A stretch of DNA of 64,000 bases from Candidatus Cryptobacteroides faecipullorum (GCA_017694885.1 JADIMH010000065.1:21453-85452); one strand, 5' to 3'; positions 32,769 through 41,871 are shown, counted from the first letter of the stretch. The notes: a model not told the origin generated them from the letters alone. Numbers and translations: made by a program.

Positions 32769-33917
32769 TTACAGAAGACTGTCAAGCAGCTTTCTGAGCG
32801 ATGCCTCGTCCGAGAACTGGCCGTCGACAAGTTCCCCGCCGGAGATTATGAATGAAACCGGCAAAGCTCCAAGGTTATACAGAAGAATGGACGAGGAGTC
32901 GGTTCCAAGACCATCGCAAACATTTATCCACTCCAGCCCCTGGTCTTTGACCGTCCTTGCCCAGCCGGCCTTATCCGTATCCAGGGCTACCTGATAAATT
33001 TCAAGGCCCTTAGGATGGTATTTCTTATAAAGAGGTTTCAGAACATCCAGATTGAACATCTTCTGGGCCGGGTCTGAAGACGTCCAGAAGTGAAGAAGTA
33101 TGACCTTGGCATTCACTCCGCTCAATCTGACTTTTTCGGCATTGACATCAGGAAGATCGAGGTCAGGATAGGAAAGCTGAGGCGCATTCTGCAGTCTCAG
33201 GCTCAATGAAAGCAGGTCGGATCTCCTTTTCGCCTCATTTTTCAAGGCTTTTACATATTTCGAATCAGGATAGACAGTCTCCAGTGAATCGCAGATATTT
33301 TTGAAATGGATGGCATCCGTCTGCTGCGAGAATACAGGAAGGTCAGTACCTATTGTCTGATACAGTACGGGCACTACGGTGAGCGAATGCGAATTTTCAA
33401 GGATATACCTGACCCTGCTCCTGTAATAGGATGTATATGCCTTTGCCGCCCTGATCCTCAAATCCGCAGCCGTGCCGGAAGATGCATCCAGGAAGGAAAG
33501 GCTGTCGATCATAGGCGTGAATTCTGCGGTAAAGTCCGCGAAATCCTTCTCTACACCGGCCAGCCTGATGCTTTCCTCCGACCCTTCTACCGTATAGTTT
33601 CCCGACGTATCGGCCGAAACCCTCACGTTGTCCCCACGCTCCAGAAGAAGGGAAGCGATTCTGGTATCGTTGTGGAAAAGATATACGAACTCCGGCTGTC
33701 CTTTTTCCAGATCCATTTTATAGGAGAAATCGCCGGAAGCATCGGTCGTGACAGTATCTACGACATTGTACTGGTTGATATCCAAGATCTTCACGATAAC
33801 TTCACCATCATGAAGATCCTTTATGTTTCCCTTTATACCCGCCTTGCCGCCGCAAGAAGCCAACGACACGGCTGCAGTAAAGAAAGCCAGAATCCTTGAT
33901 ACTCTACAGTTTTTCAT
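32769..33917 (-). CDS. TlpA-like thioredoxin-fold lipoprotein lacking the CxxC motif, with DUF4369-like N-terminal domain
   Basis: The 382-residue protein has a lipoprotein signal with lipobox SLASC (Cys22). Residues 25-120 resemble the DUF4369 domain common in Bacteroidota thioredoxin-like proteins (GIKGNIKDLHDGEVIVKIL). The C-terminal domain (about residues 265-382) is a thioredoxin fold with VILLHFWTSSDPAQ where the redox motif W-C-x-x-C should be, so the pair of cysteines is replaced by T-S-S-D (33072-33086). The cis-proline loop GALPVSFII is retained. It is probably not a disulfide oxidoreductase but may bind client proteins. It is probably co-transcribed with the HIT gene, which it overlaps by 14 bases. 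Confidence 0.82.
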   Translation of the reverse strand: MKNCRVSRILAFFTAAVSLASCGGKAGIKGNIKDLHDGEVIVKILDINQYNVVDTVTTDASGDFSYKMDLEKGQPEFVYLFHNDTRIASLLLERGDNVRVSADTSGNYTVEGSEESIRLAGVEKDFADFTAEFTPMIDSLSFLDASSGTAADLRIRAAKAYTSYYRSRVRYILENSHSLTVVPVLYQTIGTDLPVFSQQTDAIHFKNICDSLETVYPDSKYVKALKNEAKRRSDLLSLSLRLQNAPQLSYPDLDLPDVNAEKVRLSGVNAKVILLHFWTSSDPAQKMFNLDVLKPLYKKYHPKGLEIYQVALDTDKAGWARTVKDQGLEWINVCDGLGTDSSSILLYNLGALPVSFIISGGELVDGQFSDEASLRKLLDSLL

Positions 33918-34308
33918 ACTCGGCAGCTATTTTAGACGCTATAGACTTGAACTCTTCCGGAGAAAGCTCCAGTTTTTTCTTCCTGAAATCCAGATCCGAC
34001 TCGCTGTTCAGAGGTACCAGATGGATATGGGTATGGGGTACCTCCATGCCGAGCACTGCCACTCCGACCCTCTTGCATGGAATCGCCCTTTCTATCGCAA
34101 GGGCCACTTTCTTTGCAAAAGCGCAGAGTCCCATGTAAGTACCGTCATCGAGACGGAAAATATAATCGTTCTCAACATTTCTGGGAATGACCAGAGTATG
34201 ACCCTGAGCCAAAGGGTTTATATCGAGGAATGCGTAGAAATCCTCACTCTCGGCAACCTTGTAGGACGGGATCTCCCCCTTGGCAATTTTTGTGAATACA
34301 GTCGCCAT
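33904..34308 (-). CDS. HIT-family nucleotide hydrolase (HinT-like)
   Basis: The 134-residue protein carries the histidine triad HTHIH at His92, His94 and His96 (in EVPHTHIHLVPL) and the opening FTKIAKGEIPSYKV. HIT proteins hydrolyse phosphoramidate or dinucleoside substrates in the cytoplasm. The glycine-rich loop upstream of the triad is modified (VGVAVLGMEVP). It sits 5 bases after greA and overlaps the TlpA-like gene at its 3' end. Confidence 0.93.
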   Translation of the reverse strand: MATVFTKIAKGEIPSYKVAESEDFYAFLDINPLAQGHTLVIPRNVENDYIFRLDDGTYMGLCAFAKKVALAIERAIPCKRVGVAVLGMEVPHTHIHLVPLNSESDLDFRKKKLELSPEEFKSIASKIAAEYEKL

Positions 34309-34313
34309 GGTCC

Positions 34314-34781
34314 TTAAAGTGTTATATCCAGAATTTCAAACCTGATTATGCCTGAAGGCACTTTCGCATCCACGATCTCGCCTTTGGAATGGCCCATCAG
34401 GGCACGGCCGATCGGAGTAGTAGCGGCGAGCTTTCCAGATGCGAAATCAGCCTCGCTCTCACCGACAAGGGTGAACTCTACTACCTGGTTGTTACTGAGG
34501 TTCTTGACTTTTACCTTGTTAAGCATCTGCACCTTATCGGTTCCTATCTGGGATTCGTCGATGACTCTGGCATTGGCCACCAGGTTCTGCAGTTTGGAAA
34601 TCTTGAGTTCCAGCAGCCCCTGTGCCTCACGAGCCGCTTCATACTCTGCATTCTCGGACAGATCGCCCTTGTCCCTTGCTTCCGCAATTTGGGCAGAAAT
34701 CACAGGCCTCTGTGCAATCGCTTCAGAAAGGTCCTTTTTCAGTTTGTCAAGACCTTCCTGGGTCATGTAATGTACTTCCAT
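34314..34781 (-). CDS. greA: Transcription elongation factor GreA
   Basis: GreA stimulates transcript cleavage by RNA polymerase to rescue backtracked complexes. The 155-residue length fits. The N-terminal coiled coil carries DLSENAEYEAAREAQGLLELKI with the conserved Asp and Glu at its tip (residues ~40-44), and the C-terminal FKBP-like domain has SPIGRALMGHSKGEIV-like text (ATTPIGRALMGHSKGEIVDAKVP). It has its own promoter about 130 bases upstream and a leader with a hairpin. Confidence 0.96.
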   Translation of the reverse strand: MEVHYMTQEGLDKLKKDLSEAIAQRPVISAQIAEARDKGDLSENAEYEAAREAQGLLELKISKLQNLVANARVIDESQIGTDKVQMLNKVKVKNLSNNQVVEFTLVGESEADFASGKLAATTPIGRALMGHSKGEIVDAKVPSGIIRFEILDITL

Positions 34782-34873
34782 AATATTTCAATTTAATTTT
34801 CCGATGCAATAAACCGAAGCGTGTCTGCGGGATTCTTCTCCGGCATGACATACTTTGGCAAAAATATAATCGA

Positions 34874-34892
34874 CCAAAAATCACATTTTTGG
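34874..34892 (-). repeat. AT-rich hairpin in the greA leader
   Basis: CCAAAAAT (34874-34881) and ATTTTTGG (34885-34892) form a stem with a 3-base loop, extended by a CGA/CGAC partial match. It lies just downstream of the greA promoter on the minus strand, so it would form at the 5' end of the mRNA. It could also be the terminator of the membrane protein gene upstream. Confidence 0.5.
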
Positions 34893-34908
34893 CCGACCTC
34901 TGTCTTTG

Positions 34909-34940
34909 CAAATATAGGAATTTATATTGTCGAAAACAAA
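34909..34940 (-). promoter_or_regulatory. Promoter of greA
   Basis: On the minus strand TTTG (34937-34940), a 20-base spacer and TATATTTG (34909-34916) give an exact Bacteroidota promoter. Transcription would start near 34902, giving a leader of about 120 bases. Confidence 0.75.
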
Positions 34941-34947
34941 TAATGTA

Positions 34948-35406
34948 CTAAAACTTGGTCTTCATTATTTCAGAATAAAGGATAAGTTTCCTGGGATCGA
35001 TTTCCAGACGGCTTTTCCTCTCGGGTTCATGACAGGCCGGTCCGGGTACGGATTTTCCGGTCCTCTGCGCAATGATATCCTTTATGGACCTGTAACCGTC
35101 ATCGAGAAGGTCCTCAGGCACCGAGGATACAGGGAAAGCGGCCTCGGAAGTCAGGGCCGCGGCGGAACGAACGTCCTTTTCAGGAGTTTCCGGAGCATGG
35201 ACTACTGTCGGGAACGGTTCGTCAAGAATGCGACGGTCGGAAGGTTCCTGTCCCTTATCCACTTCCCCTTCGAGCTTTTCCCTGAAACCGCGGACCTTGC
35301 CGGCAGCACCTTGCTTCCCGGCCTGGATCAGGACCTTCTCTATTGCCTTGGCGATAACAGGAATAATGAATAACAATACAGTAAGTACAGTGATAATACC
35401 ATCCAT
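34948..35406 (-). CDS. Small single-pass membrane protein of unknown function
   Basis: The 152-residue product starts with a hydrophobic segment (residues 4-24, ITVLTVLLFIIPVIAKAIEKV) that probably anchors it in the inner membrane. A long charged, proline-containing disordered region follows (KLEGEVDKGQEPSDRRILD), and the protein ends in DPRKLILYSEIMKTKF. I recall the C-terminal IYSEIMKPKF-like motif from conserved hypothetical proteins in Bacteroidales, which suggests a real gene; the function is unknown. It lies 56 bases downstream of ribF on the same strand. Confidence 0.6.
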   Translation of the reverse strand: MDGIITVLTVLLFIIPVIAKAIEKVLIQAGKQGAAGKVRGFREKLEGEVDKGQEPSDRRILDEPFPTVVHAPETPEKDVRSAAALTSEAAFPVSSVPEDLLDDGYRSIKDIIAQRTGKSVPGPACHEPERKSRLEIDPRKLILYSEIMKTKF

Positions 35407-35462
35407 GCCTTATCCGGTTTTTTCCAAATTTCAGAAATTTTTTCCAATCTCCAATGAATATC

Positions 35463-36347
35463 TCAAAAATCAGACATAAGACAGAGCTGCCTGTCTTTCT
35501 GAAGCTGGTTCTTCAGGGCTTCCAATGAAGCGAACCTGATCTCCTCCCTTATCTTACGTATGAAAGTAACTTTCATGTCCAGGCCATAGATATCCTCGTC
35601 AAAGCCGAAAATGTTGGTTTCCACCGTGCATGCATTTCCCGCTCCTACCGTCGGTCTGTTGCCGATATTGCACATTCCCTTCCATTCCTTTCCGAGCGTC
35701 TGCACTTTAACGGAATATACCCCGTTCCCGGGAATGAGTTTCAACGGTTCATACAGCTGCATGTTCGCCGTAGGGAATCCCATCGTCCTGCCTATCCTGT
35801 TGCCCGCTACGACAACACCGTAAAGAGAATAGTCATAGCCGAGCATGGCAGCGGCATCCGATACGTCTCCGGAAGAGATCAGAGCCCTGATCCTTGTAGA
35901 ACTTACCGCCGTTCCGGGCATGCCCTCCACCATATCGGTCCTGATTACATCAAGACCGAGGCTTTCAGCGACGGAAGCCACCTCCTGCGGAGGAATAGAG
36001 TCGGATCCCATTCTGTTGTCGTATCCGAGAATGATTGCAGTACCGTTGAACTTTTCCTTGACATACTGCTTCAAATACTCTCCGGTGGTCAAGGATCCGA
36101 ATTCCCTTGTGAAAGGTATCACCTCGACCCTGTCGACCCCGAGTTCTTCCAGCATCTTCTTTTTCTCATGAAGAGAAGACAGCAGCCTGAAAGTCCGGGC
36201 TTCAAGCTGAAGCACATTACGGGGATGAGGCCAGAATGTGATAACCAGGCTCTCCTCCCCGCGTGCTTTTGCAGCCTTTACCAGCTGCGATATTACAAGA
36301 CGGTGCCCGAGATGGACACCGTCGAAAAATCCGGTCGCTACAACCAT
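35463..36347 (-). CDS. ribF: Bifunctional riboflavin kinase / FAD synthetase
   Basis: RibF makes FMN from riboflavin and then FAD. The 294-residue protein starts directly at the adenylyltransferase motif (ATGFFDGVHLGHR); relatives outside the phylum usually have 10-15 residues before it, so a slightly different start cannot be excluded, but no upstream start is available without a deep overlap. The middle has the nucleotidyl-transfer SSTRIRALI segment, and the C-terminal riboflavin kinase domain has VVAGNRIGRTMGFPTAN and the VYSVKV and NIGNRPTV strands. It overlaps the glycogen gene upstream by 10 bases. Confidence 0.94.
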   Translation of the reverse strand: MVVATGFFDGVHLGHRLVISQLVKAAKARGEESLVITFWPHPRNVLQLEARTFRLLSSLHEKKKMLEELGVDRVEVIPFTREFGSLTTGEYLKQYVKEKFNGTAIILGYDNRMGSDSIPPQEVASVAESLGLDVIRTDMVEGMPGTAVSSTRIRALISSGDVSDAAAMLGYDYSLYGVVVAGNRIGRTMGFPTANMQLYEPLKLIPGNGVYSVKVQTLGKEWKGMCNIGNRPTVGAGNACTVETNIFGFDEDIYGLDMKVTFIRKIREEIRFASLEALKNQLQKDRQLCLMSDF

Positions 36348-39300
36348 CTTACAAGTTCAAAATCCTGTCTGTGAGGCAACAGCGGATTCTTTGCATAAAT
36401 CCTTGCCGCCACCTGATACAGACCTGCCCTTTCAGGCATTACCGATGCCTGATACTTGGCTGTTTCATCATGATACTCGACAGGGGTGAATTCGTACTTC
36501 TCCTGAATATGAAGCTTGCCCTTGTTGTCGGTAGTCGCGAACAGCATCTCCACGCCTATATCGTCCGGATGAAGGTCGCTTATGTTCAGGACTACTTCAG
36601 CCTTGAACTCCTTGCCGAGAGATACATAGTCGTAAGAACCGTCAGGTTTCACTACGGAAACGACACTTACATTAGGCCATTCGCGTCTCATATGCCTCTT
36701 CCATGCAGCAATATCCTTTGCTGTCTTATAATCGTCGGCTACCATCATGGCCGTACGCCTGGACTGAGGATCATAATACTGGTTAATGTAATCGGTAAGC
36801 ATACGGTTCGTAGTGAAGTTGCATGCCACCTGAGCCACGGTATTCTTGATATAGCCGATCCAGCCGGCTGAAAGGCCGGTCTCCTTGTTCTTGTCATAGA
36901 ACAGAGGGGCGATCTCATTCTCGATTATGGTATAGATCGTAGCTGCATCGAGTTCATCCTGATAGTTCTGGTCATCGTATGTGCGCTCGCGAGGAAGTGC
37001 CCATCCTGCGCCCTGCCTGTAACCTTCGACCCACCATCCGTCAAGTACGGAGAAATGCATCACTCCATTCATGGCCGCCTTTTCTCCTGATGTGCCGGAA
37101 GCCTCAAGAGGCCTTGTAGGGTTGTTCATCCAGACATCCACTCCCTGGACGAGCATTTTGGCCAGAGAAATATCATAATTAGGGACAAACACGATCTTGC
37201 CTATGAACTGAGGCATCTTGGATACGTCGACAATCATCTTTATGAGATCCTGTCCGGCCTTGTCGGCAGGATGGGCTTTTCCGGCAAAGATGAACTGCAC
37301 AGGATGCTCTGGATCATTGACTATCTCATTGAGCCTGTCAAGATCACGGAACAGGAGATGAGCCCTCTTGTATGTGGCGAACCGCCTTGCGAATCCGATA
37401 GTGAGGACATCGTCACGAAGCGTCTCCTTGATGGTAACTATCTGACGTGGAGAATAGTGGTTGGCTGCCGCAGGATCGGACAGGCGCTCCTTGATGGCAG
37501 AGATAAGTTTTGCCCTCAAAGCAGTCCTGACATTCCAGACGACCTTGTCATCCACTTTATAGATTCCCTCGAAGCATGACTTGTCATAATGATGCGTAGC
37601 GAACTCGTCACCGAAGACTTCGGCATGGACTTTCTTCCATTCCGGAGCGGTCCATGTAGGGTAGTGGACACCGTTAGTGACATAAGTGATATTGAGTTCC
37701 TCCGGGAGATACCCAGGCCACATATTGGCGAATATGTCCTTGCTGACCTCGCCGTGGAGCCATGAAACACCATTTACTTCCTGCGAGATATTGGCAGCAA
37801 GGTAGCTCATGGAGAACTTCTCGTTAGGGTCGGAACCGTTTATCTTGCCCAGTCCCATCATTGTCTCCCAATCGATCTTAAGACGCTGCGGGTAATGTCC
37901 GATGTACTTTCTCAGAAGGCCTTCATCGAATGCGTCATGTCCTGCAGGGACAGGAGTATGGGTAGTGAACAGGGAAGAAGACCTGACCACTTCCATTGCC
38001 TCAGGGAAATCGAGGTTGTCCTGCTGGATATACTCACGGAGCCTCTCCAGGCCGATGAAAGCGGCATGCCCCTCGTTGCAATGGTAAACTTCAGGATTAA
38101 TGCCGAGCTTTCTCAGGGCACGGATACCGCCGACTCCCAAAAGGAGTTCCTGTTTCAGACGGTTTTCCCAGTCGCCGCCATAAAGGTGATGCGTGACCGA
38201 CCTGTCCTCAGGAAGGTTGTCCTCATAGTCGGTATCCATGAGATACAGTTCGGTACGGCCTACATCCACCCTCCAGAGCCTTGCATTAAGGTTCCTGCCG
38301 GGGAATGCCACGCTGACCGTCATCCAGTTCCCTTCAGCATCCTTTACAGGAATTGCCGGAATCTTCATGAAATCCTGGGCATCGTATTTCGCCACCTGGT
38401 TGCCCTGGGCGGAAAGTATCTGGGTAAAATAACCGTAACGGTAAAGAAGTCCCACGGCTACGAGATTGGTATTCATGTCACTGGTTTCCTTCAGGTAGTC
38501 GCCTGCGAGGATACCCAGACCTCCCGAATATATCTTCAGCGAGGTATCCAGTCCGTATTCCATGCAGAAATAGGCTATCGACGGACTCTTCCGCTCGGCC
38601 TTGAGTGCCATGTAGGAGTTGAACTCGTCGACAACGGATTTAAGTCTGGCAAGGAAGCCGCTGTCCTTTTCAAGGGCATGATAACGTTTGAGGCTGACCT
38701 TGTCGAGCATGGCTATAGGATTCTCGCCTGAGGCCTCCCACGCATCCGGATCTATGGATCTGAACAGATCCTTCGCTGACTCGTTCCAGCACCACCACAA
38801 ATTTCTCGACAGGACCTCAAGATCCTTCAGACTGTCCGGAAGATGGCGCAAGAAGAATACGCTGTTCCAGGACGGCTTGTTGACATCTATTTTATACTGC
38901 ATTGATTTCTCACTCCTTGTCTCAGGGAATGCTCCTTTTTCTGATATGACTTTCTCAAGCGCTTCTGAATACGCCTGCTTGTAATAAACTATATTGTTTT
39001 CCCAAAGAGCTATCTCGGACACCTCTTTGGCGTTCGACATATACACCTGTCTTCCTGACTTGTCCAGGTTCGCGATTTCCTTCATGCGGCCGATTACCCC
39101 TTCTACGACATCATTGTAGTTGGTATCGTTCCTCTCCACGATGGAAATTCCCGGATGCTCCTTACCGTAATGGTCTTTCACCCATACGCCGAATCCCGCA
39201 AGGGTCGTAGTCAGGGTAGGCACCTTGAAAGCAAGGCTCTCGAGCGGGGTATATCCCCAAGGCTCGTAGTATGACGGGAATACCGTAAGATCAAGACCGG

Positions 39301-40573
39301 CCAGAAGATCGTAGTACTTCATGTTGAAGATACCGTCATCCCCGTTAAGGTAAGACGGGATGAAGTATACTTTGACCTTGTCTCCGACAGCATTGTTCAG
39401 TTTCACTTCACGCAGGCGGCGTGTTATGATATCGTATTCAGGATCCATCAGATAATGGGAAACCTGGGTAACATATCCGCTGTCAGCACCGTTCATCTTC
39501 GCCACGAGCTCCTTGTCAGCGCCCTTGTGTCCTGACGGTATCAGGATGAAAGCCTGAACGGTCTTTCCTTCAAATCCTGTCTCATTGAGTTTGGCGAGAG
39601 CATCGATGAAGACATCGATACCCTTGTTCTTCCACTCGTAGCGACCGCCTATTCCGACGAATACCGCATTTTCCGGAACAGTCTCCCCTGACATGGCAGT
39701 AGCCACTTCGACGAATTTCGCCCTGGCGGCTTTCCTCATCGTATCGTATTCTTCATCCGTCGAAGGAGTGAAACTGTTTTCGAAACCGTTCGGAGTTACG
39801 ATATCCACCTCCCTGGTAAGGAACTGTCTGCATTCCGCTGCGGTGATTCCGCTGACCGTAGTGAAAATGTCGGAATGCAAGGCAGACTGCTTTTCGAGGG
39901 AATGACGTGCGAGGACGTTGAATTCACGGGCCTTGGCGTCTCCGTCATACAGTTTCATGGAATCATACAGAGGAAGGTTGTTCCCTGCAACGCATCTGCC
40001 TACCACAGTCGCATGTGTAGTAAAGACAGTAGCCACCGGCAACTTGGTCTTCTTTAAATAAAGGAGTCCGGCACCGGTCATCCATTCATGGAACTGTGCG
40101 ACTACCTTGTCGGAAGGCGTAAGATTGAACTTGTAAAAACTTTCGATCACCTTTCCGGCAGTGTAGCCGAAGAGGGCAGACTCCACGTAATCCCAGTTGC
40201 CTGTAAGGGAATCCACCCCGAAATCCTTCCACATCTCGGTCAGCAATTCATCTTTTCTCGTAAGATACTGCTTGAAATCGACCAGGATTGCCGTAGGCTT
40301 TCCCGGTACGTTCCATTTGCCGACCCTTATGCGCAGCCCTTCCTGTGCAGCCTGCTCTCTCCACATCCTGTAGAGAAGCGGGTCTTCGATAAAATCAGGG
40401 TTGTTTTCAACATTCATCCAGACATCAGGGCCTATGAGGATATGATGCCTCTTCAGCTCGCTCTTAAGGTAAAGCGACTTGGTGGCAATGACGGTATAGA
40501 TACCGCCTACTTTGTTGCACACTTCCCAGCTTACCTCAAAAAGATAGTCCGGCTTGATCAATTCTTTATTCAT
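36338..40573 (-). CDS. Fused GT3 glycogen synthase and GT35 alpha-glucan phosphorylase
   Basis: One 1411-residue frame carries two enzymes of opposite direction. Residues 1-545 are a eukaryote-like GT3 glycogen synthase: SWEVCNKVGGIYTVI at the start, VVAQFHEWMTGAG in the middle and YYEPWGYTPLESL with the GT3 catalytic Glu437 and Glu445. A short linker at about 545-562 leads into a GT35 phosphorylase of the DUF3417 type (from about residue 563). It includes LWWCWNESAKDLF, AYFCMEYGLDTSLKIYSGGLGILAGDYLK and the PLP-binding SGTSGEKAAMNG with Lys1165. The gene overlaps GH57 by ATGA upstream and ribF by 10 bases downstream. Fusions of this kind occur in some Bacteroidota, as I recall; in others the two are separate genes. 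Confidence 0.93.
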   Translation of the reverse strand: MNKELIKPDYLFEVSWEVCNKVGGIYTVIATKSLYLKSELKRHHILIGPDVWMNVENNPDFIEDPLLYRMWREQAAQEGLRIRVGKWNVPGKPTAILVDFKQYLTRKDELLTEMWKDFGVDSLTGNWDYVESALFGYTAGKVIESFYKFNLTPSDKVVAQFHEWMTGAGLLYLKKTKLPVATVFTTHATVVGRCVAGNNLPLYDSMKLYDGDAKAREFNVLARHSLEKQSALHSDIFTTVSGITAAECRQFLTREVDIVTPNGFENSFTPSTDEEYDTMRKAARAKFVEVATAMSGETVPENAVFVGIGGRYEWKNKGIDVFIDALAKLNETGFEGKTVQAFILIPSGHKGADKELVAKMNGADSGYVTQVSHYLMDPEYDIITRRLREVKLNNAVGDKVKVYFIPSYLNGDDGIFNMKYYDLLAGLDLTVFPSYYEPWGYTPLESLAFKVPTLTTTLAGFGVWVKDHYGKEHPGISIVERNDTNYNDVVEGVIGRMKEIANLDKSGRQVYMSNAKEVSEIALWENNIVYYKQAYSEALEKVISEKGAFPETRSEKSMQYKIDVNKPSWNSVFFLRHLPDSLKDLEVLSRNLWWCWNESAKDLFRSIDPDAWEASGENPIAMLDKVSLKRYHALEKDSGFLARLKSVVDEFNSYMALKAERKSPSIAYFCMEYGLDTSLKIYSGGLGILAGDYLKETSDMNTNLVAVGLLYRYGYFTQILSAQGNQVAKYDAQDFMKIPAIPVKDAEGNWMTVSVAFPGRNLNARLWRVDVGRTELYLMDTDYEDNLPEDRSVTHHLYGGDWENRLKQELLLGVGGIRALRKLGINPEVYHCNEGHAAFIGLERLREYIQQDNLDFPEAMEVVRSSSLFTTHTPVPAGHDAFDEGLLRKYIGHYPQRLKIDWETMMGLGKINGSDPNEKFSMSYLAANISQEVNGVSWLHGEVSKDIFANMWPGYLPEELNITYVTNGVHYPTWTAPEWKKVHAEVFGDEFATHHYDKSCFEGIYKVDDKVVWNVRTALRAKLISAIKERLSDPAAANHYSPRQIVTIKETLRDDVLTIGFARRFATYKRAHLLFRDLDRLNEIVNDPEHPVQFIFAGKAHPADKAGQDLIKMIVDVSKMPQFIGKIVFVPNYDISLAKMLVQGVDVWMNNPTRPLEASGTSGEKAAMNGVMHFSVLDGWWVEGYRQGAGWALPRERTYDDQNYQDELDAATIYTIIENEIAPLFYDKNKETGLSAGWIGYIKNTVAQVACNFTTNRMLTDYINQYYDPQSRRTAMMVADDYKTAKDIAAWKRHMRREWPNVSVVSVVKPDGSYDYVSLGKEFKAEVVLNISDLHPDDIGVEMLFATTDNKGKLHIQEKYEFTPVEYHDETAKYQASVMPERAGLYQVAARIYAKNPLLPHRQDFELVRWL

Positions 40574-41871
40574 TTGTCAGTTTTTGTTTTTACCGTTTTC
40601 TTCCTGGCGGCAGGTTTCTTCGCAGGAGCCTTTTTTACCGCTTTCTGTGTTTTTGAGTCCGCAAATTTAGCATCAGAAAATGAAATAGCATCATCTACCC
40701 TGATAATAAAATCGCTCAAAACATTCATATAATTTATAAATGCCTCATACGGAGTATCATACGGGTTGAAATACTTATGAACCGCACCGTCCGAGAAGAA
40801 CTTGGTACACATATAATAGAAATGGTCGCTCTCCTGAAGATGGCCGAAATCCGACCATAGCACCGGATCATTCAGCAGAGAAAGCTTCTCTGTAAGACCG
40901 TAAAGCTTGTTGAATGCATCGTTCTGGAGTTCGTTGCCGAGCCATGCAGTCACATCCCTTTCCTCGTCTGCCCATGATATCGCATCCGGAACGTCGAGCT
41001 CCCCTACCGGATTATGCTTCTTGGCAGCCTGTGTCGGGGTCACGAATTCGAATTCCCCGTCCTTAAGGACGACTTCAGGGAAAAATCTCATGAAATCGAA
41101 AATGCCGCTCTGGGCCTTCTGGTGCTCTCCGAATGTCTCATAATCCATAAACAGATTCACGATCTCGCTGTCCTTTGCGGAGGCCTTGATCCATGAAAGG
41201 TACTTTTCTCCGGTCAACGGCCAGTCCTGCCAGCTCTTGTCAGAGAACCTGAAAGCGATGTCATCGCTCAGGGAAGAATTCTTGAGAAGGAGTTTCAGGC
41301 CCGGCGCCTGCGCCCCGCTGTACAGATAGTTCGGGCTTCTCCATCCGAGGACATGCTTGGCGCCTTCAGTAAGCATGGTCTTGAATCCCAGGTCGTAGAC
41401 CATCGACCCTATAGCATCGGAATAGATCAGCTCGGTATTTCTGAAAGCCTTCGGAGTCACGCCGAAATAGTTCTTGATGGCAGCCTTATGCTTTTCGACC
41501 TGATGTCTGAACTCGGCAGGTGAAGCGAGTGAAGCCAATGAATGGTAATAAGTCTCGCACAGGAACTCCACACAGCCCGTATCGGCAAGTTTCCTGAAGC
41601 TCTCGATGACCTCGGGATCATAACGGTCGAACTGCTCAAGGACAGATCCTGAAATGGAGAAAGTGACCTTGAACTGCCCCTTGTACCTGTTAATAAGCTC
41701 AAGAAGCAGGGCATTGGTAGGAAGATAGCATCTCTGGGATACCCTGCGGAGGATAGTCCTGTTTGCAAAATCATCGTAATAATGGGAATCCTTACCTATA
41801 TCGAAGAATCTGTATAACCTTAACCTGTTTGGCTGATGTACCTGGAAATATAGGCAAATACTTTTTTTCAT
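40570..41871 (-). CDS. GH57 family alpha-glucan-acting enzyme (alpha-amylase-like)
   Basis: The 433-residue protein opens with the GH57 motif SICLYFQVHQPNRLRLYRFF and has EFLCETYYHSL, typical of the family in Bacteroidota, where it is annotated as alpha-amylase or related to glycogen metabolism. The last 27 residues are a Lys/Ala/Pro-rich histone-H1-like tail (KKAPAKKPAARKK, 40573-40653), which is not part of the catalytic fold. Its ATG is 16 bases after the GT4 stop and its stop overlaps the GT3-GT35 start by 4 bases, so it is translated as part of one long operon. Confidence 0.92.
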   Translation of the reverse strand: MKKSICLYFQVHQPNRLRLYRFFDIGKDSHYYDDFANRTILRRVSQRCYLPTNALLLELINRYKGQFKVTFSISGSVLEQFDRYDPEVIESFRKLADTGCVEFLCETYYHSLASLASPAEFRHQVEKHKAAIKNYFGVTPKAFRNTELIYSDAIGSMVYDLGFKTMLTEGAKHVLGWRSPNYLYSGAQAPGLKLLLKNSSLSDDIAFRFSDKSWQDWPLTGEKYLSWIKASAKDSEIVNLFMDYETFGEHQKAQSGIFDFMRFFPEVVLKDGEFEFVTPTQAAKKHNPVGELDVPDAISWADEERDVTAWLGNELQNDAFNKLYGLTEKLSLLNDPVLWSDFGHLQESDHFYYMCTKFFSDGAVHKYFNPYDTPYEAFINYMNVLSDFIIRVDDAISFSDAKFADSKTQKAVKKAPAKKPAARKKTVKTKTDK

